64,000 bases of DNA from Solimicrobium sp043758755. GTDB taxonomy: Bacteria; Pseudomonadota; Gammaproteobacteria; Burkholderiales; Burkholderiaceae_D. The translations under genes were made by a program, and so were the position numbers. The stretch lies in contig JAYVMW010000062.1 in assembly GCA_043758755.1 (NCBI GenBank), positions 4,517 through 68,516 of the forward strand. The letters run 5' to 3'. This document shows positions 44,754 through 53,523 of the stretch, piece after piece (position 1 is the first letter of the stretch; each line of letters begins with the position of its first letter). Below the pieces are notes generated by a model, which was not told the origin of the DNA, ran no database searches, and worked only from the letters and a program-made list of their open reading frames with translations.

Positions 44754-45154
44754 ACCACAGCTCACATTAGGCGATGCTATTTTGCAACAAAAACACAAGT
44801 GCATTCCGGACAAAATTGGGGTCATGTCAGTCGACCGACCGGGTCGATTTGAGACCTGCACGGTGGTGCTGCCAGTGTGGCCCCAATGGAGAACCTGCCG
44901 GTGACTCTCTCATCGGCAGGTTGGAGCAGCCTTGCAAATAAACCGCCAATAATTGCCATACAAAAATACAATAACTGATCCATGGATATTTCTTTACATT
45001 CAAGTAATATCTGATCAGACTGCAACAATTATCCAAAAGTCACAGCAAAACATTATTTTTAATTGCTGCGTGGAAATTGTTGTGGCAGACTGGTAGTTCA
45101 TTGGTATTGTCGCCATAGAAACCGCAAACTCAACTCAACGCTGAATTGAACACT
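44754..45154. other. Intergenic region between ruvC and the HD-GYP regulator (401 bases)
   Basis: The first half contains a strongly structured element (44815-44922). The second half (44940-45150) is AT-rich and probably carries the promoter of the regulator gene, though no clear hexamer pair was found. A minus-strand frame in this region is not convincing as a gene. Confidence 0.6.
44815..44922 (+). ncRNA. Candidate structured RNA, two domains, unknown class
   Basis: Domain 1: a 13-pair outer stem (44815-44827 with 44875-44887, starting ATTGGGG/CCCCAAT and including four G-U pairs) encloses two hairpins, one of 8 pairs (44829-44836 with 44842-44849, loop GACCG) and a short one (44858-44861 with 44866-44869). 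Domain 2: a 13-pair hairpin (44892-44904 with 44910-44922, loop CTCTC) with one G-U pair. All G-U pairs are allowed only in a plus-strand transcript. No T run or clear promoter follows or precedes. It could instead be a remnant of a repeat-type mobile element. Confidence 0.4.
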
Positions 45155-46669
45155 ATGTCCTTTCTCAAATCGGAACCCGCGACCACCCTGCCGCCATGGA
45201 AGGTGCTGATTGTTGATGATGAGCCGGATATCCACAATGTCACCAAACTGACCTTGACGCGCTTCAGGCTGGATAATCGTCCGATTGCATTCCTGCAGGC
45301 CTTCAGCGGCCAGCAGGCCAAAGATATTCTCTCCACCGAAACCGACATCGCACTGGTATATCTGGATGTGGTGATGGAAACCGAAAATGCCGGACTGGAA
45401 GTGGCGCGCTGGATGCGTCAGGATCTGAGCAATAAATTTACCCGCATCGTGCTGCGCACCGGCCAGCCGGGTCAGGCGCCGGAAGAAAGTGTGATCTTTG
45501 AATACGACATCAACGATTACAAAGAAAAAACCGAACTCGACCGCAAGAAATTATTTACCACCACCTTCGCGTCACTGCGTGCCTATCGCGACATCATGAT
45601 GGTGGAAGATGCACGCCGCTTTCAGGCTACTTACCGGGCCGGTCTGGAGCGCGTCATTGAAGCCTCCAGTTATATTTTCAAACAGCGCAATCTGCACGAC
45701 TTTGCTGACGGTTTGCTGCAGCAGGTGGTGGCGCTGTTGCAGCTGGAAAAAAGCATGCTGGTGCGGCTGCGCGGTGAATCAGGAATTTCCGGGGAAAAAA
45801 AGTATGAAGTGCTGGCCAAGATCGGCGAACAGCAGGAAGCCGATCAGATCTTTACTCCCGAACTGTTAAAGCAGCTCAACGAAACCTGCGTCAACCGCAT
45901 TTCCCATCTGTACGGCGACACCTTCGTCGGTTACTTCCCGAATAACAGCGGCAAAACTTCCCTGCTGATTCTGCAAGGGGTGAATAACGTTTCAGAGATC
46001 GACACCAAGCTGCTGGAGATTTTCTCGTCCGGCGTGGCGATCGCGTTTGACAATATTCTGCTCAATCAGGAAATTACCGACACCCAGGGTGAACTGATCA
46101 TGCGACTGGGCGACGTGGTCGAATCGCGTTCGCACGAAGCCGGCAATCATGTACGGCGCATGGCCGAAGTCTGCTATCTGATTGCGCTCGAAGCCGGCAT
46201 GACCAAGGAACAGGCCACCATTCTGAAACAGGCCGCACCGATGCACGATATCGGCAAGATTGCGACACCGGATTCGGTATTGCTCAAACCGGGCAAACTG
46301 GATATCGGTGAATGGGACATCATGAAGCTGCATCCCGGCATTGGCCATTCGATTCTGGATGGCTCACAGCGCCCGATCCTGCGCGCGGCTGCCACCATCG
46401 CTCATCAACACCACGAAAAATATGATGGCAGCGGTTATCCGCAGGGTTTAAGCGGTGAAGAAATACACCCGTTCGCGCGTATTGTTGCCGTGGCCGACGT
46501 GTTCGACGCCCTGATCCAGAAACGCTGCTACAAACCGGCCTGGCCGCTCGATGAAGTGCTGATCCATCTGAACGAAGTCAGCGGCAGCCATCTTGATCCG
46601 GCTTATGTGGAAATCCTGATCAAGAATGTCGACAAGGCGCTGGCGATTAACGAGTTTTACCCGGGGTGA
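45155..46669 (+). CDS. Response regulator with DUF3369 and HD-GYP domain (probable c-di-GMP phosphodiesterase)
   Basis: 504 residues. A receiver domain (residues about 15-140: IVDDEPD, phospho-acceptor Asp in LVYLDVVM, Lys in NDYKEKTEL) is followed by a DUF3369-type region (about 150-310) and an HD-GYP domain. The latter has MHDIGKIATPD and HHEKYDGSGYPQGL, the full metal and GYP motifs, so hydrolysis of c-di-GMP is expected. ATG at 45155 is preferred to the TTG at 45146; neither has a clear Shine-Dalgarno. It faces a GAF histidine kinase gene, its likely partner. Confidence 0.92.
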   Translation: MSFLKSEPATTLPPWKVLIVDDEPDIHNVTKLTLTRFRLDNRPIAFLQAFSGQQAKDILSTETDIALVYLDVVMETENAGLEVARWMRQDLSNKFTRIVLRTGQPGQAPEESVIFEYDINDYKEKTELDRKKLFTTTFASLRAYRDIMMVEDARRFQATYRAGLERVIEASSYIFKQRNLHDFADGLLQQVVALLQLEKSMLVRLRGESGISGEKKYEVLAKIGEQQEADQIFTPELLKQLNETCVNRISHLYGDTFVGYFPNNSGKTSLLILQGVNNVSEIDTKLLEIFSSGVAIAFDNILLNQEITDTQGELIMRLGDVVESRSHEAGNHVRRMAEVCYLIALEAGMTKEQATILKQAAPMHDIGKIATPDSVLLKPGKLDIGEWDIMKLHPGIGHSILDGSQRPILRAAATIAHQHHEKYDGSGYPQGLSGEEIHPFARIVAVADVFDALIQKRCYKPAWPLDEVLIHLNEVSGSHLDPAYVEILIKNVDKALAINEFYPG

Positions 46670-46681
46670 AGCAGCGAAGCA

Positions 46682-46701
46682 GGGTGCAATAACATTGCAC
46701 C
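46682..46701. repeat. Palindromic repeat, copy 2, at the HD-GYP/kinase convergent junction
   Basis: GGGTGCAATAACATTGCACC: 8-bp arms (46683-46690, 46694-46701) with loop AAC. Identical in reverse complement to the element at 14210-14229. It occupies most of the 35 bases between two convergent stop codons. Confidence 0.75.
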
Positions 46702-46704
46702 GTC

Positions 46705-48654
46705 TCAGACTAAAACAGTCACCGGCGCACGCCGGCCTGGAATCCGGATCTGATACTGCAGGCCTTTGCCAGGCTCGCTGTTGGCCTTGATGGTGCCAGC
46801 CAGCGGACCGTTGACCAGGTTGTACACGATATGGGTTCCCAACCCGCTGCCGCCCTGCCCGCGCTTGGTGGTAAAAAACGGTTCAAACAGTTTATCCAGC
46901 GACTCTTTCTCCATCCCCATTCCGTCGTCAGAAAATGTAATGTAGACCATCTTGTCTTCCTGTCTGGCGCTGATTTCAATATGCCCTTTGTTCAGACCGT
47001 CAAAGCCGTGTATGAGTGAATTGGTCAGCATGTTGGTCATTACCTGGGACAGCGCACCGGGATAGGTCTGCATGATGATACCGGTCGGGCAATCGATGTT
47101 GATGGCGATTTTCTTGCCCTTGAATTTGGGTTGCAACGAAAACAGCACTTCATCCAGATAGACCCGCAGATCAAATTCACGAATACTTTCCGAAGACTGG
47201 TCCACGGCCACCTGCTTGAAACTTCGTACCAGTGCCGCACCGCGCTGAGAGTTGGTGGTCATGATGCGCAGCGACTGGTCGAAAATATCGACGAATTCCA
47301 GCAACCCGTCCTGGGTCAGCGCATCGGTTTCGAGCTGCTTCTTCAGCAGCGCGAGTTCTTCCACCATATGACTTGTGGCAGTCACGCATATTCCCAGAGG
47401 TGTATTGATTTCATGCGCCACACCGGCCACCAGCGAGCCCAGCGAAGCCAGTTTTTCCTGACTGACCAGTTCGGCCTGCGCTGAACGCAGGGTTTCGAGG
47501 GTCCGGTTCAGAATCAGGTTCTGCTGTTCCAGCTGAATCTTGGCATTGTGAATATCTTCGTCGGCGCGCATCCGGGCCAGCGCAACTGAAACGTGGCTGG
47601 CCACGAAGGCGATCAAATCCAGATCGGACTCGGTATAAATCAGATCGGGTGAATAACTCTGGATAATAATTACGCCGTACAGACGCTCATCGACGATCAG
47701 TGGCGCACCGATCCAGCTGTAACTGGCTATCTTGCCCAATACCTTGATCTCGCCGGTACTAATGAGTTCATCGAGCCTGGTGCGATTGATCAGTTGCGCC
47801 TGGCGCTTTTTTACCACGTAAGATGTAATGCCGGCACCAAGCGGAAAACGGGTAATGGTATTGTTTTTGTTGGCTTCATCCAAAAAATATTCGATGCTGA
47901 ATTCCTGATTTTCTTCGTGGTACAGGGCCACCATGAAATTTGGCACTTTGACCAGCTGACTGATAATGTCATGCAGGCGTTTGAATTTTTTATCGTTTTC
48001 CGACGCCATCGCGGATAATTCGGCAATCTGATACAGCACGCGCTGCAGGGTCTCGGCCTTGCGCCGTTCTTCAATTTCACGCTCCAGCATGGCGGTACGC
48101 TCCACCACCGCCTGTTCCAGCCGGTCCACACTGATCATGCTTTGCAGCGCAACCGACACGTGCGAGGCGATCAAACCAAACAGGCCCTGGTCTTCTTCAG
48201 AATACAGGTACTTGCTGTCGTAACTCTGGATTACCATCGCCCCCAGAGTACAGCGCTGATGATCCAGCAGCGGGAAACCCATCCAGTGTTCAGCGCGTGA
48301 ACCTCGGCCCCATTTCCGGTCGCGTGCGCGTGCTTCATCTTCGGCTGCAGTCAGAATGAAAGGCTGGCTGTTTAAAATAACCCAGGCAGTCGGTGATTCC
48401 TCCGGCGACTGGAGTTTGAAATCGACATTGGGATCCTGCGGCTCATCCACTTCGTCAACCTGATACACAAAGCGCACCGTGTTGTCAGCCTGATTGAACA
48501 ACGCCACATAAAAATTGGCCGCATACATGATGCGGCCAATGTTTTCATGCACAGCTTTCAGAAACACTACTACATCACTGCACGAGGCCGAAATCTTGCT
48601 GATTTCAAGAACTACTTTTTGAACTTCTTCCAGTCGTTGCAAACGTGTATGCAT
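46705..48654 (-). CDS. Soluble sensor histidine kinase with two GAF domains
   Basis: 649 residues, no membrane helices. Two GAF domains (about 20-175, with VYQVDEVDEPQDP and HWMGFPLLDH; and 215-370, with SWIGAPLIVDERLYGVI) are joined by a coil. A second coil leads to the H-box VAGVAHEINTPLG (His near 410). The ATP-binding domain has an N-box (NMLTNSLIHGF), DDGMGM and GGSGLGTHIV. It carries no receiver domain. Convergence with the HD-GYP regulator 35 bases away suggests a two-component pair. Confidence 0.9.
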   Translation of the reverse strand: MHTRLQRLEEVQKVVLEISKISASCSDVVVFLKAVHENIGRIMYAANFYVALFNQADNTVRFVYQVDEVDEPQDPNVDFKLQSPEESPTAWVILNSQPFILTAAEDEARARDRKWGRGSRAEHWMGFPLLDHQRCTLGAMVIQSYDSKYLYSEEDQGLFGLIASHVSVALQSMISVDRLEQAVVERTAMLEREIEERRKAETLQRVLYQIAELSAMASENDKKFKRLHDIISQLVKVPNFMVALYHEENQEFSIEYFLDEANKNNTITRFPLGAGITSYVVKKRQAQLINRTRLDELISTGEIKVLGKIASYSWIGAPLIVDERLYGVIIIQSYSPDLIYTESDLDLIAFVASHVSVALARMRADEDIHNAKIQLEQQNLILNRTLETLRSAQAELVSQEKLASLGSLVAGVAHEINTPLGICVTATSHMVEELALLKKQLETDALTQDGLLEFVDIFDQSLRIMTTNSQRGAALVRSFKQVAVDQSSESIREFDLRVYLDEVLFSLQPKFKGKKIAINIDCPTGIIMQTYPGALSQVMTNMLTNSLIHGFDGLNKGHIEISARQEDKMVYITFSDDGMGMEKESLDKLFEPFFTTKRGQGGSGLGTHIVYNLVNGPLAGTIKANSEPGKGLQYQIRIPGRRAPVTVLV

Positions 48655-48758
48655 GGCGTGTCATCAGTAAAGGTTGGTTTTGGTGCAATTGCCAGGATAT
48701 AAAATGGAAAAGTTTCTCGATTGCATTTATGCAGCATATCTTGCCTGCTGTGGGTTGT

Positions 48759-49733
48759 CTACGGCAATTCTTTACCAAGTTTGCGCTGACGTTCTTCACG
48801 CGGCGTAATGCCAAACTGGGTGCCAAAGGCGGTGGAGAAATGCGCGCCGGATGAGAAGCCGCACATCAGGCCGATCTGAACGATGGAACTGTTTGATTCC
48901 AACAACAGCGCACGGGCTTTTTTCAGACGCAGTTCCAGATAATAGCGCGACGGCATGGTGCCCAGATATTGTTTGAATTGCCGCTCGAGCTGGCGGCGTG
49001 ACAGGCCAACCAGCTGCGCGATATCGTCGGTGGAAAGCGTTTCTTCGATGTTGCTTTCCATGAGCGTCACAGCTTCACTGAGCTGCGGCTGCAGGACGCC
49101 GAAGCGGGTATGCAAGGCGATGCGCTGCCGCTCGTCACCACTGCGAACCCGTTCAACACACAGTGCTTCCATGATCTGGGCCTGCAGGTCGGCTCCGAAC
49201 AGGGCGTGGATCAGTGTCAGGGCGAAGTCGATACTGGCCGTGCCGCCGCAACAGGTCAGGCAGGTACCGTCGAGCTCAAACAGATTCGGCACCAGTATGG
49301 CCTGCTCGCCAACGTCATCGATATCAGCGTACAGCGCCCAGGGCAGGGCGGCGCGGATGCGGGCCAATTTTCCGGCGCAGGCCAGCCATAACACGGCGGC
49401 TCCGACGCCGCCCCAATAGCGCGCCTGCTGGCAGTACTGGGCCAGCTTCCTGATCTGTTCTGCGCCTGAATCACAGGCATCCGCGCTCTCCGCCACCAGC
49501 AGCGCCAGATGCATGCTTTTGCCTATCGGTGCCAGCGCGGACACATCCACCGGCAGAGTGACACGCTGCAGCGTGACGCAGAATTTATCGGCACCCAACT
49601 GCTGCTCGAGCAGGCGCAGCGGGGTGAGCAGACCCGACAGTCCCAAACCGGAAGTTTCATTACCATTTTCAATATGCAGCACGGTGATGCATAGCGGTGT
49701 GTCTGTGAATTTCAGCGTTGCAAATGACGTCAT
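48759..49733 (-). CDS. GlxA-family AraC-type transcriptional regulator
   Basis: 324 residues. An N-terminal DJ-1/PfpI-like domain (to about 190; the LTCCGGTASIDFALTLI segment is typical) is followed by a C-terminal AraC double helix-turn-helix (STDDIAQLVGLSRRQLERQF and IGLMCGFSSGAHFSTAFG). Family members (for example GbdR, CdhR, ArgR of Pseudomonas) control catabolism of amines and amino acids. It starts seven bases after the molybdoenzyme gene stop and is probably co-transcribed with it as its regulator. Confidence 0.9.
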   Translation of the reverse strand: MTSFATLKFTDTPLCITVLHIENGNETSGLGLSGLLTPLRLLEQQLGADKFCVTLQRVTLPVDVSALAPIGKSMHLALLVAESADACDSGAEQIRKLAQYCQQARYWGGVGAAVLWLACAGKLARIRAALPWALYADIDDVGEQAILVPNLFELDGTCLTCCGGTASIDFALTLIHALFGADLQAQIMEALCVERVRSGDERQRIALHTRFGVLQPQLSEAVTLMESNIEETLSTDDIAQLVGLSRRQLERQFKQYLGTMPSRYYLELRLKKARALLLESNSSIVQIGLMCGFSSGAHFSTAFGTQFGITPREERQRKLGKELP

Positions 49734-49740
49734 AAAGTGT

Positions 49741-51963
49741 TCAGACTATTTCAAAAGGCAGCTTGCGCAATCGCTTGCCGGTCACCTTGGCGATGGCGTT
49801 CGCATACGCCGGAGCCAGCGGCGGGAAACCCGGCTCACCCATGCCGGTCGGCGCATCAGTGGATGGCACGATTGCAACCTGCACCGCAGGCATATCAGAC
49901 ATGCGCGCGACCGTGTAATCATTGAAATTCTGCTGCTGCACCACGCCATCCTTGAGCGTGATGGCCGAACCCGGCAGCGTGGTGCCCAGCGCCATGAGCG
50001 CTGCCCCCTGCACCTGCGCCTCCACCGACAGCGGATTGACCACCTGATTGCAGTGCACGCCGGCCCAGACCCGATGCAACTTCGGTACGCCTTTGCTCAC
50101 CGACGCTTCCACCACGTAGGCCACCACCGAATCAAACGACTCATGCACAGCCACCCCGAAGGCGTGATCCTTGGGCAGTTTGGTTTTGCCGTAGCCGGAA
50201 ATCTTGACAGCCAGGTCCAGTGCAGCAATATGGCGTGGATGCTCAGCGCCGAGCAGTTGTTTGCGGTACGCCACCGGATCACTGCCGGCCATGTGCGCCG
50301 CTTCATCAATCAGGGTTTCAATAACGAAGGCGGTATGGGTATTACCGACTGACCGATACCACAGCACCGGCACATTCGCATTGGCATTGTGTACCGAAAT
50401 TTTGATGGGAATGTTGTAGGCGCCAAACAATCCTTCCACCATGGTTTCATCAACACCGTCTTTGACCATCATTTTTTCAAACGGCGTGCCGGTGATGATG
50501 GATTGGCCGACCACGGTATGATCCCAGGCCAGCATCTTGCCGTGCTGATCAAAGCCGATCACGGCGCGGTGCACATGTGAGGGGCGATAGTAGCCGCCGC
50601 GGATATCATCTTCCCGGCTCCACATCACCTTCACCGCTCCGGTTTTGCCGAGTTCCCGCCAGGCTTTGGCAACGTGTGCGGCTTCCACCAGATAATCGGA
50701 AGTCGGCACGCCGCGCCGTCCGAAGCCGCCGCCGGCGGTCATGGTGTTGAGTGTAACCTGCTCCTGTTTCAAACCCAGTGTTCTGGCGATGGCACCCTGA
50801 TCGATGGTTTGAAATTGCGAACCGGCCCAGACCCGCGCCGCGCTGTCGGTGTAGTCGATGACGCAGTTCAGGGGTTCCATGGGTGAGTGTGCCAGATACG
50901 GAAATTCATATTCGGCTTCGATCTTTTTGGCTGCTGTTGCCAGCGCCGAGACGTCCGCTTTGCGCGCTACCGTGCCCGGTGTTTTGGCCATTGCTTTAAA
51001 GTCGCTGAGCTGCTTTTCGGAGTCAAGTTTGTCGACATTGGCGCTGTTCCACTGCACCAGCAGTGCATCTCTGCCGAGCTTGGCTGGCCAGTAGCCGTCG
51101 GCCACTACCGCCACGCCTGAGCCGCCCCGGTCGGTTGCCACCTTGAACACTGCAATCACACCCGGCACAGCCAATGCCTTGCCGGCATCAAAGCTGGCAA
51201 CCGTACCGCCAAACACGGGCGCTCTGGCCACCAGCGCGACTTTGGCGTTGGGCGGTTTGAAATCCATCCCAAACTGTTGCGTACCGTTCGATTTGGCACG
51301 ACTGTCAGTCCGCAGAGTTGGTTTGCCGATTAGGGTAAACTGCCCCGGCTTTTTCAGCTCTACATTTTCCGGTACCGGCAACTGCATGGCGGCCTCGGCC
51401 AGCTCACCAAAGGTGGCGCTGTAACCGAGAGGGCCGAACACCTTGCCGTTGGCAGCGTGGCATTCCGCCACCGTCACCTGCCACTTTTGCGCCGCAGCCG
51501 TAATGAGCATCATGCGTGCTGCTGCGCCGATTTCGCGATATTGAATGTAGGAATTTTTAATGGAGGAAGAACCGCCCGTCATCTGGATGCCGAATACCGG
51601 GTCCTTGAAAATCAGATCGGCCGGCGCCAGTTCAGCGCGCATCTGCGCGAATTCCGCACCGAGTTCTTCGGCGATCAGCATTGGCATGCCGGTGGCGACG
51701 CCCTGACCGAATTCAAGCCGGTTGATGGCCACCGTAACGGTATTGTCCGGAGCAATGCGCAAAAATGCATTGGGCGTGATGACTTTTTTTGCATCGGCCG
51801 CGCGCGCCATTTTTTGGCCGCCCGGAACAAAAAATCCCAGTATCAGACCGGCCCCGGCTACGCTGCCTGCCTTCAGGAAATTTCGGCGTGTCAGCGCCGG
51901 TGTTACCTGTGTCTGCAGAGATTCATTAATGTGTTGCAGAGTATTTATCCAATCGTTACGCAT
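49741..51963 (-). CDS. Molybdopterin-binding large subunit, isoquinoline 1-oxidoreductase (IorB) type, Tat-exported
   Basis: 740 residues of the xanthine-oxidase family. The N-terminus has a twin-arginine signal (TRRNFLKAGSVAGAGLILG, residues 25-43), so the folded enzyme should be periplasmic. Cofactor segments GGGFGRRG (near 410) and the catalytic-Glu loop GMGEPGFPPLAPAYANA near the end are present. Substrates for the family are N-heterocycles or aldehydes; this one is unknown. AAGGAG lies five bases before the ATG. The small Fe-S subunit is encoded 52 bases upstream. No XdhC-type maturation factor is seen here. Confidence 0.92.
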   Translation of the reverse strand: MRNDWINTLQHINESLQTQVTPALTRRNFLKAGSVAGAGLILGFFVPGGQKMARAADAKKVITPNAFLRIAPDNTVTVAINRLEFGQGVATGMPMLIAEELGAEFAQMRAELAPADLIFKDPVFGIQMTGGSSSIKNSYIQYREIGAAARMMLITAAAQKWQVTVAECHAANGKVFGPLGYSATFGELAEAAMQLPVPENVELKKPGQFTLIGKPTLRTDSRAKSNGTQQFGMDFKPPNAKVALVARAPVFGGTVASFDAGKALAVPGVIAVFKVATDRGGSGVAVVADGYWPAKLGRDALLVQWNSANVDKLDSEKQLSDFKAMAKTPGTVARKADVSALATAAKKIEAEYEFPYLAHSPMEPLNCVIDYTDSAARVWAGSQFQTIDQGAIARTLGLKQEQVTLNTMTAGGGFGRRGVPTSDYLVEAAHVAKAWRELGKTGAVKVMWSREDDIRGGYYRPSHVHRAVIGFDQHGKMLAWDHTVVGQSIITGTPFEKMMVKDGVDETMVEGLFGAYNIPIKISVHNANANVPVLWYRSVGNTHTAFVIETLIDEAAHMAGSDPVAYRKQLLGAEHPRHIAALDLAVKISGYGKTKLPKDHAFGVAVHESFDSVVAYVVEASVSKGVPKLHRVWAGVHCNQVVNPLSVEAQVQGAALMALGTTLPGSAITLKDGVVQQQNFNDYTVARMSDMPAVQVAIVPSTDAPTGMGEPGFPPLAPAYANAIAKVTGKRLRKLPFEIV

Positions 51964-52015
51964 GGCGACTCCTTCATGAGCGTTGCATTGATTTTCAAAA
52001 GAAACGGGATAATGA

Positions 52016-52474
52016 TCAGGTCAAACTGGCCGAAGCATCCTTGATCGCTGCGCGTATGCGCTGATAAGTTCCGCAGCGACAGATGTTGCCATTCATTGCA
52101 GCATCAATATCGGCGTCACTTGGTTTTTTATTGGTTTTTAACAGGGCTGTTGCGCTCATGACCTGACCGCTCTGGCAATAACCGCATTGCGGCACATCGT
52201 GCTTCACCCACGCGTCCTGCACTGCCTTGCCGACCGGATCTGACTCCATGGCTTCGATAGTGGTGATTTTTTTGCCGGCGACACTGGAAATCGGGGTAAC
52301 ACAGGAACGAATCGGCTTCCCATCCAGATGCACCGTGCAGGCACCGCACAGCGCTGCGCCGCAGCCGAATTTGGTACCGGTCATGTTCAAGGTGTCACGC
52401 AGGGCCCACAACACCGGTGTGGTGGGATCAAGGTCGAGCTGCTGGTCATGCCCGTTGATATTGAGTGTAATCAT
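52016..52474 (-). CDS. [2Fe-2S] small subunit of the IorAB-type oxidoreductase
   Basis: 152 residues. The plant-type cluster binds CGCGAALCGACTVHLDG (residues about 40-56) and the second cluster CGYCQSG and NICRCGTY. ATG at 52474 has AGGAG six bases upstream; a longer frame to 52660 is unsupported. It has no signal and would be co-exported with the Tat-bearing large subunit. First gene of a three-gene minus-strand unit with the large subunit and the GlxA-type regulator. Confidence 0.93.
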   Translation of the reverse strand: MITLNINGHDQQLDLDPTTPVLWALRDTLNMTGTKFGCGAALCGACTVHLDGKPIRSCVTPISSVAGKKITTIEAMESDPVGKAVQDAWVKHDVPQCGYCQSGQVMSATALLKTNKKPSDADIDAAMNGNICRCGTYQRIRAAIKDASASLT

Positions 52475-52610
52475 GTAAGTCTCCTGAGAATGTTCAGCAA
52501 ACAGGGGGGTCTGCCGGGTTTTGTCTCGTTTTAGCAGATCGGTCAGTTTATACAACAAATTACGCCACGTCGTGGAAGGCGATTCTACTCGCTTCGGAAA
52601 AAAATGGCGC

Positions 52611-53396
52611 TTACAGACCAGCCAGTCTGCGCAAAACCAGCGCGGCAGCCTGCATGCCAAAGCTGGCAGTCACTACCATGACGGAGCCAAAGCCGGCGCA
52701 GTTCAGCCCGGTAATCCCTTCATCTTCATCGTCTGGCTTGTCTTCAATACTGCAGCCCGGCTCGGGAAATTTGAGCGGCTCCATCGAAAACACCGCATCA
52801 ATGCCGAACTTGTTTTTGGTCCCGCGTGGGAAACCATAATTCTGACGCAGGCGCTTTCTGACCAGTGACAGCAGCGGTTCCTGCTCGGTGCGACACAGAT
52901 CGCGGATTTCAATTTTGCCCGGATCAATCTGGCCGCCGGCACCGCCTATTGTGACCACAGGTATTGCTTCGGCACGGCAGAAGGCCAGCAGCGCGGTCTT
53001 GGCCTTGACGCTGTCGATGGCATCGATCACATAGTCAAACCGTGGTGCCTTGATCAGTTCATTCAGATTGTCCGGCGTAATGAACTCTTCGACCTGAACC
53101 ACTTCACAGCGCGGGTTGATCTGGGCAATCCGTTCCGCCAGCGCGCTAACCTTGGCCTTGCCGAGCGTGTCGGTGAGCGCCTGGATCTGGCGGTTGATAT
53201 TCGATTCAGCCACATTGTCCAGGTCGATCAGGGTCAGTTTGCCGATTGCGCTGCGCGCCAAGGCTTCCACAATCCAGGACCCGACTCCCCCCACCCCGAC
53301 CACGCATACATGCGCGGCCTGAAACCGGGCCAGTCCGGCCTGCCCGTACAGACGGGCAATACCGCCGAAGCGTCGCTCAAAATCCATGGATTCCAT
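52611..53396 (-). CDS. tcdA: tRNA threonylcarbamoyladenosine dehydratase
   Basis: E1-like enzyme (also called CsdL) that cyclises t6A to ct6A in ANN-decoding tRNAs. 261 residues. The ATP site VVGVGGVGSWIVEAL near residue 33 and the NRQ segment in ESNINRQIQALTDT near 65 are diagnostic of the family. An acidic insert (KPDDEDEG) lies near residue 225. A second ATG three codons in (53387) is possible. Stands between iorAB and divergent pdxH. Confidence 0.93.
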   Translation of the reverse strand: MESMDFERRFGGIARLYGQAGLARFQAAHVCVVGVGGVGSWIVEALARSAIGKLTLIDLDNVAESNINRQIQALTDTLGKAKVSALAERIAQINPRCEVVQVEEFITPDNLNELIKAPRFDYVIDAIDSVKAKTALLAFCRAEAIPVVTIGGAGGQIDPGKIEIRDLCRTEQEPLLSLVRKRLRQNYGFPRGTKNKFGIDAVFSMEPLKFPEPGCSIEDKPDDEDEGITGLNCAGFGSVMVVTASFGMQAAALVLRRLAGL

Positions 53397-53523
53397 ACGG
53401 GATACTTTAAAATAGTTGCTGGAGCGCTATTTTAGCCCGAATCTGCAGGGTTATTGAGGCGTAACAAGCTATTTGGAACAGATTGCGCTATCTTCAGTCC
53501 ATCAATGAAAAACGGGAAACAGC

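Noticed and set aside
44822..45028. Minus-strand frame (up to 68 codons) in the ruvC downstream gap
   Set aside because: It crosses the structured element on the strand disfavoured by G-U pairs and has a poor ribosome site; a short hydrophobic start alone is not enough.
49513..50352. 279-codon plus-strand frame antisense to the molybdoenzyme gene
   Set aside because: Low-complexity His/Arg-rich translation typical of an antisense shadow; the minus-strand gene is certain.
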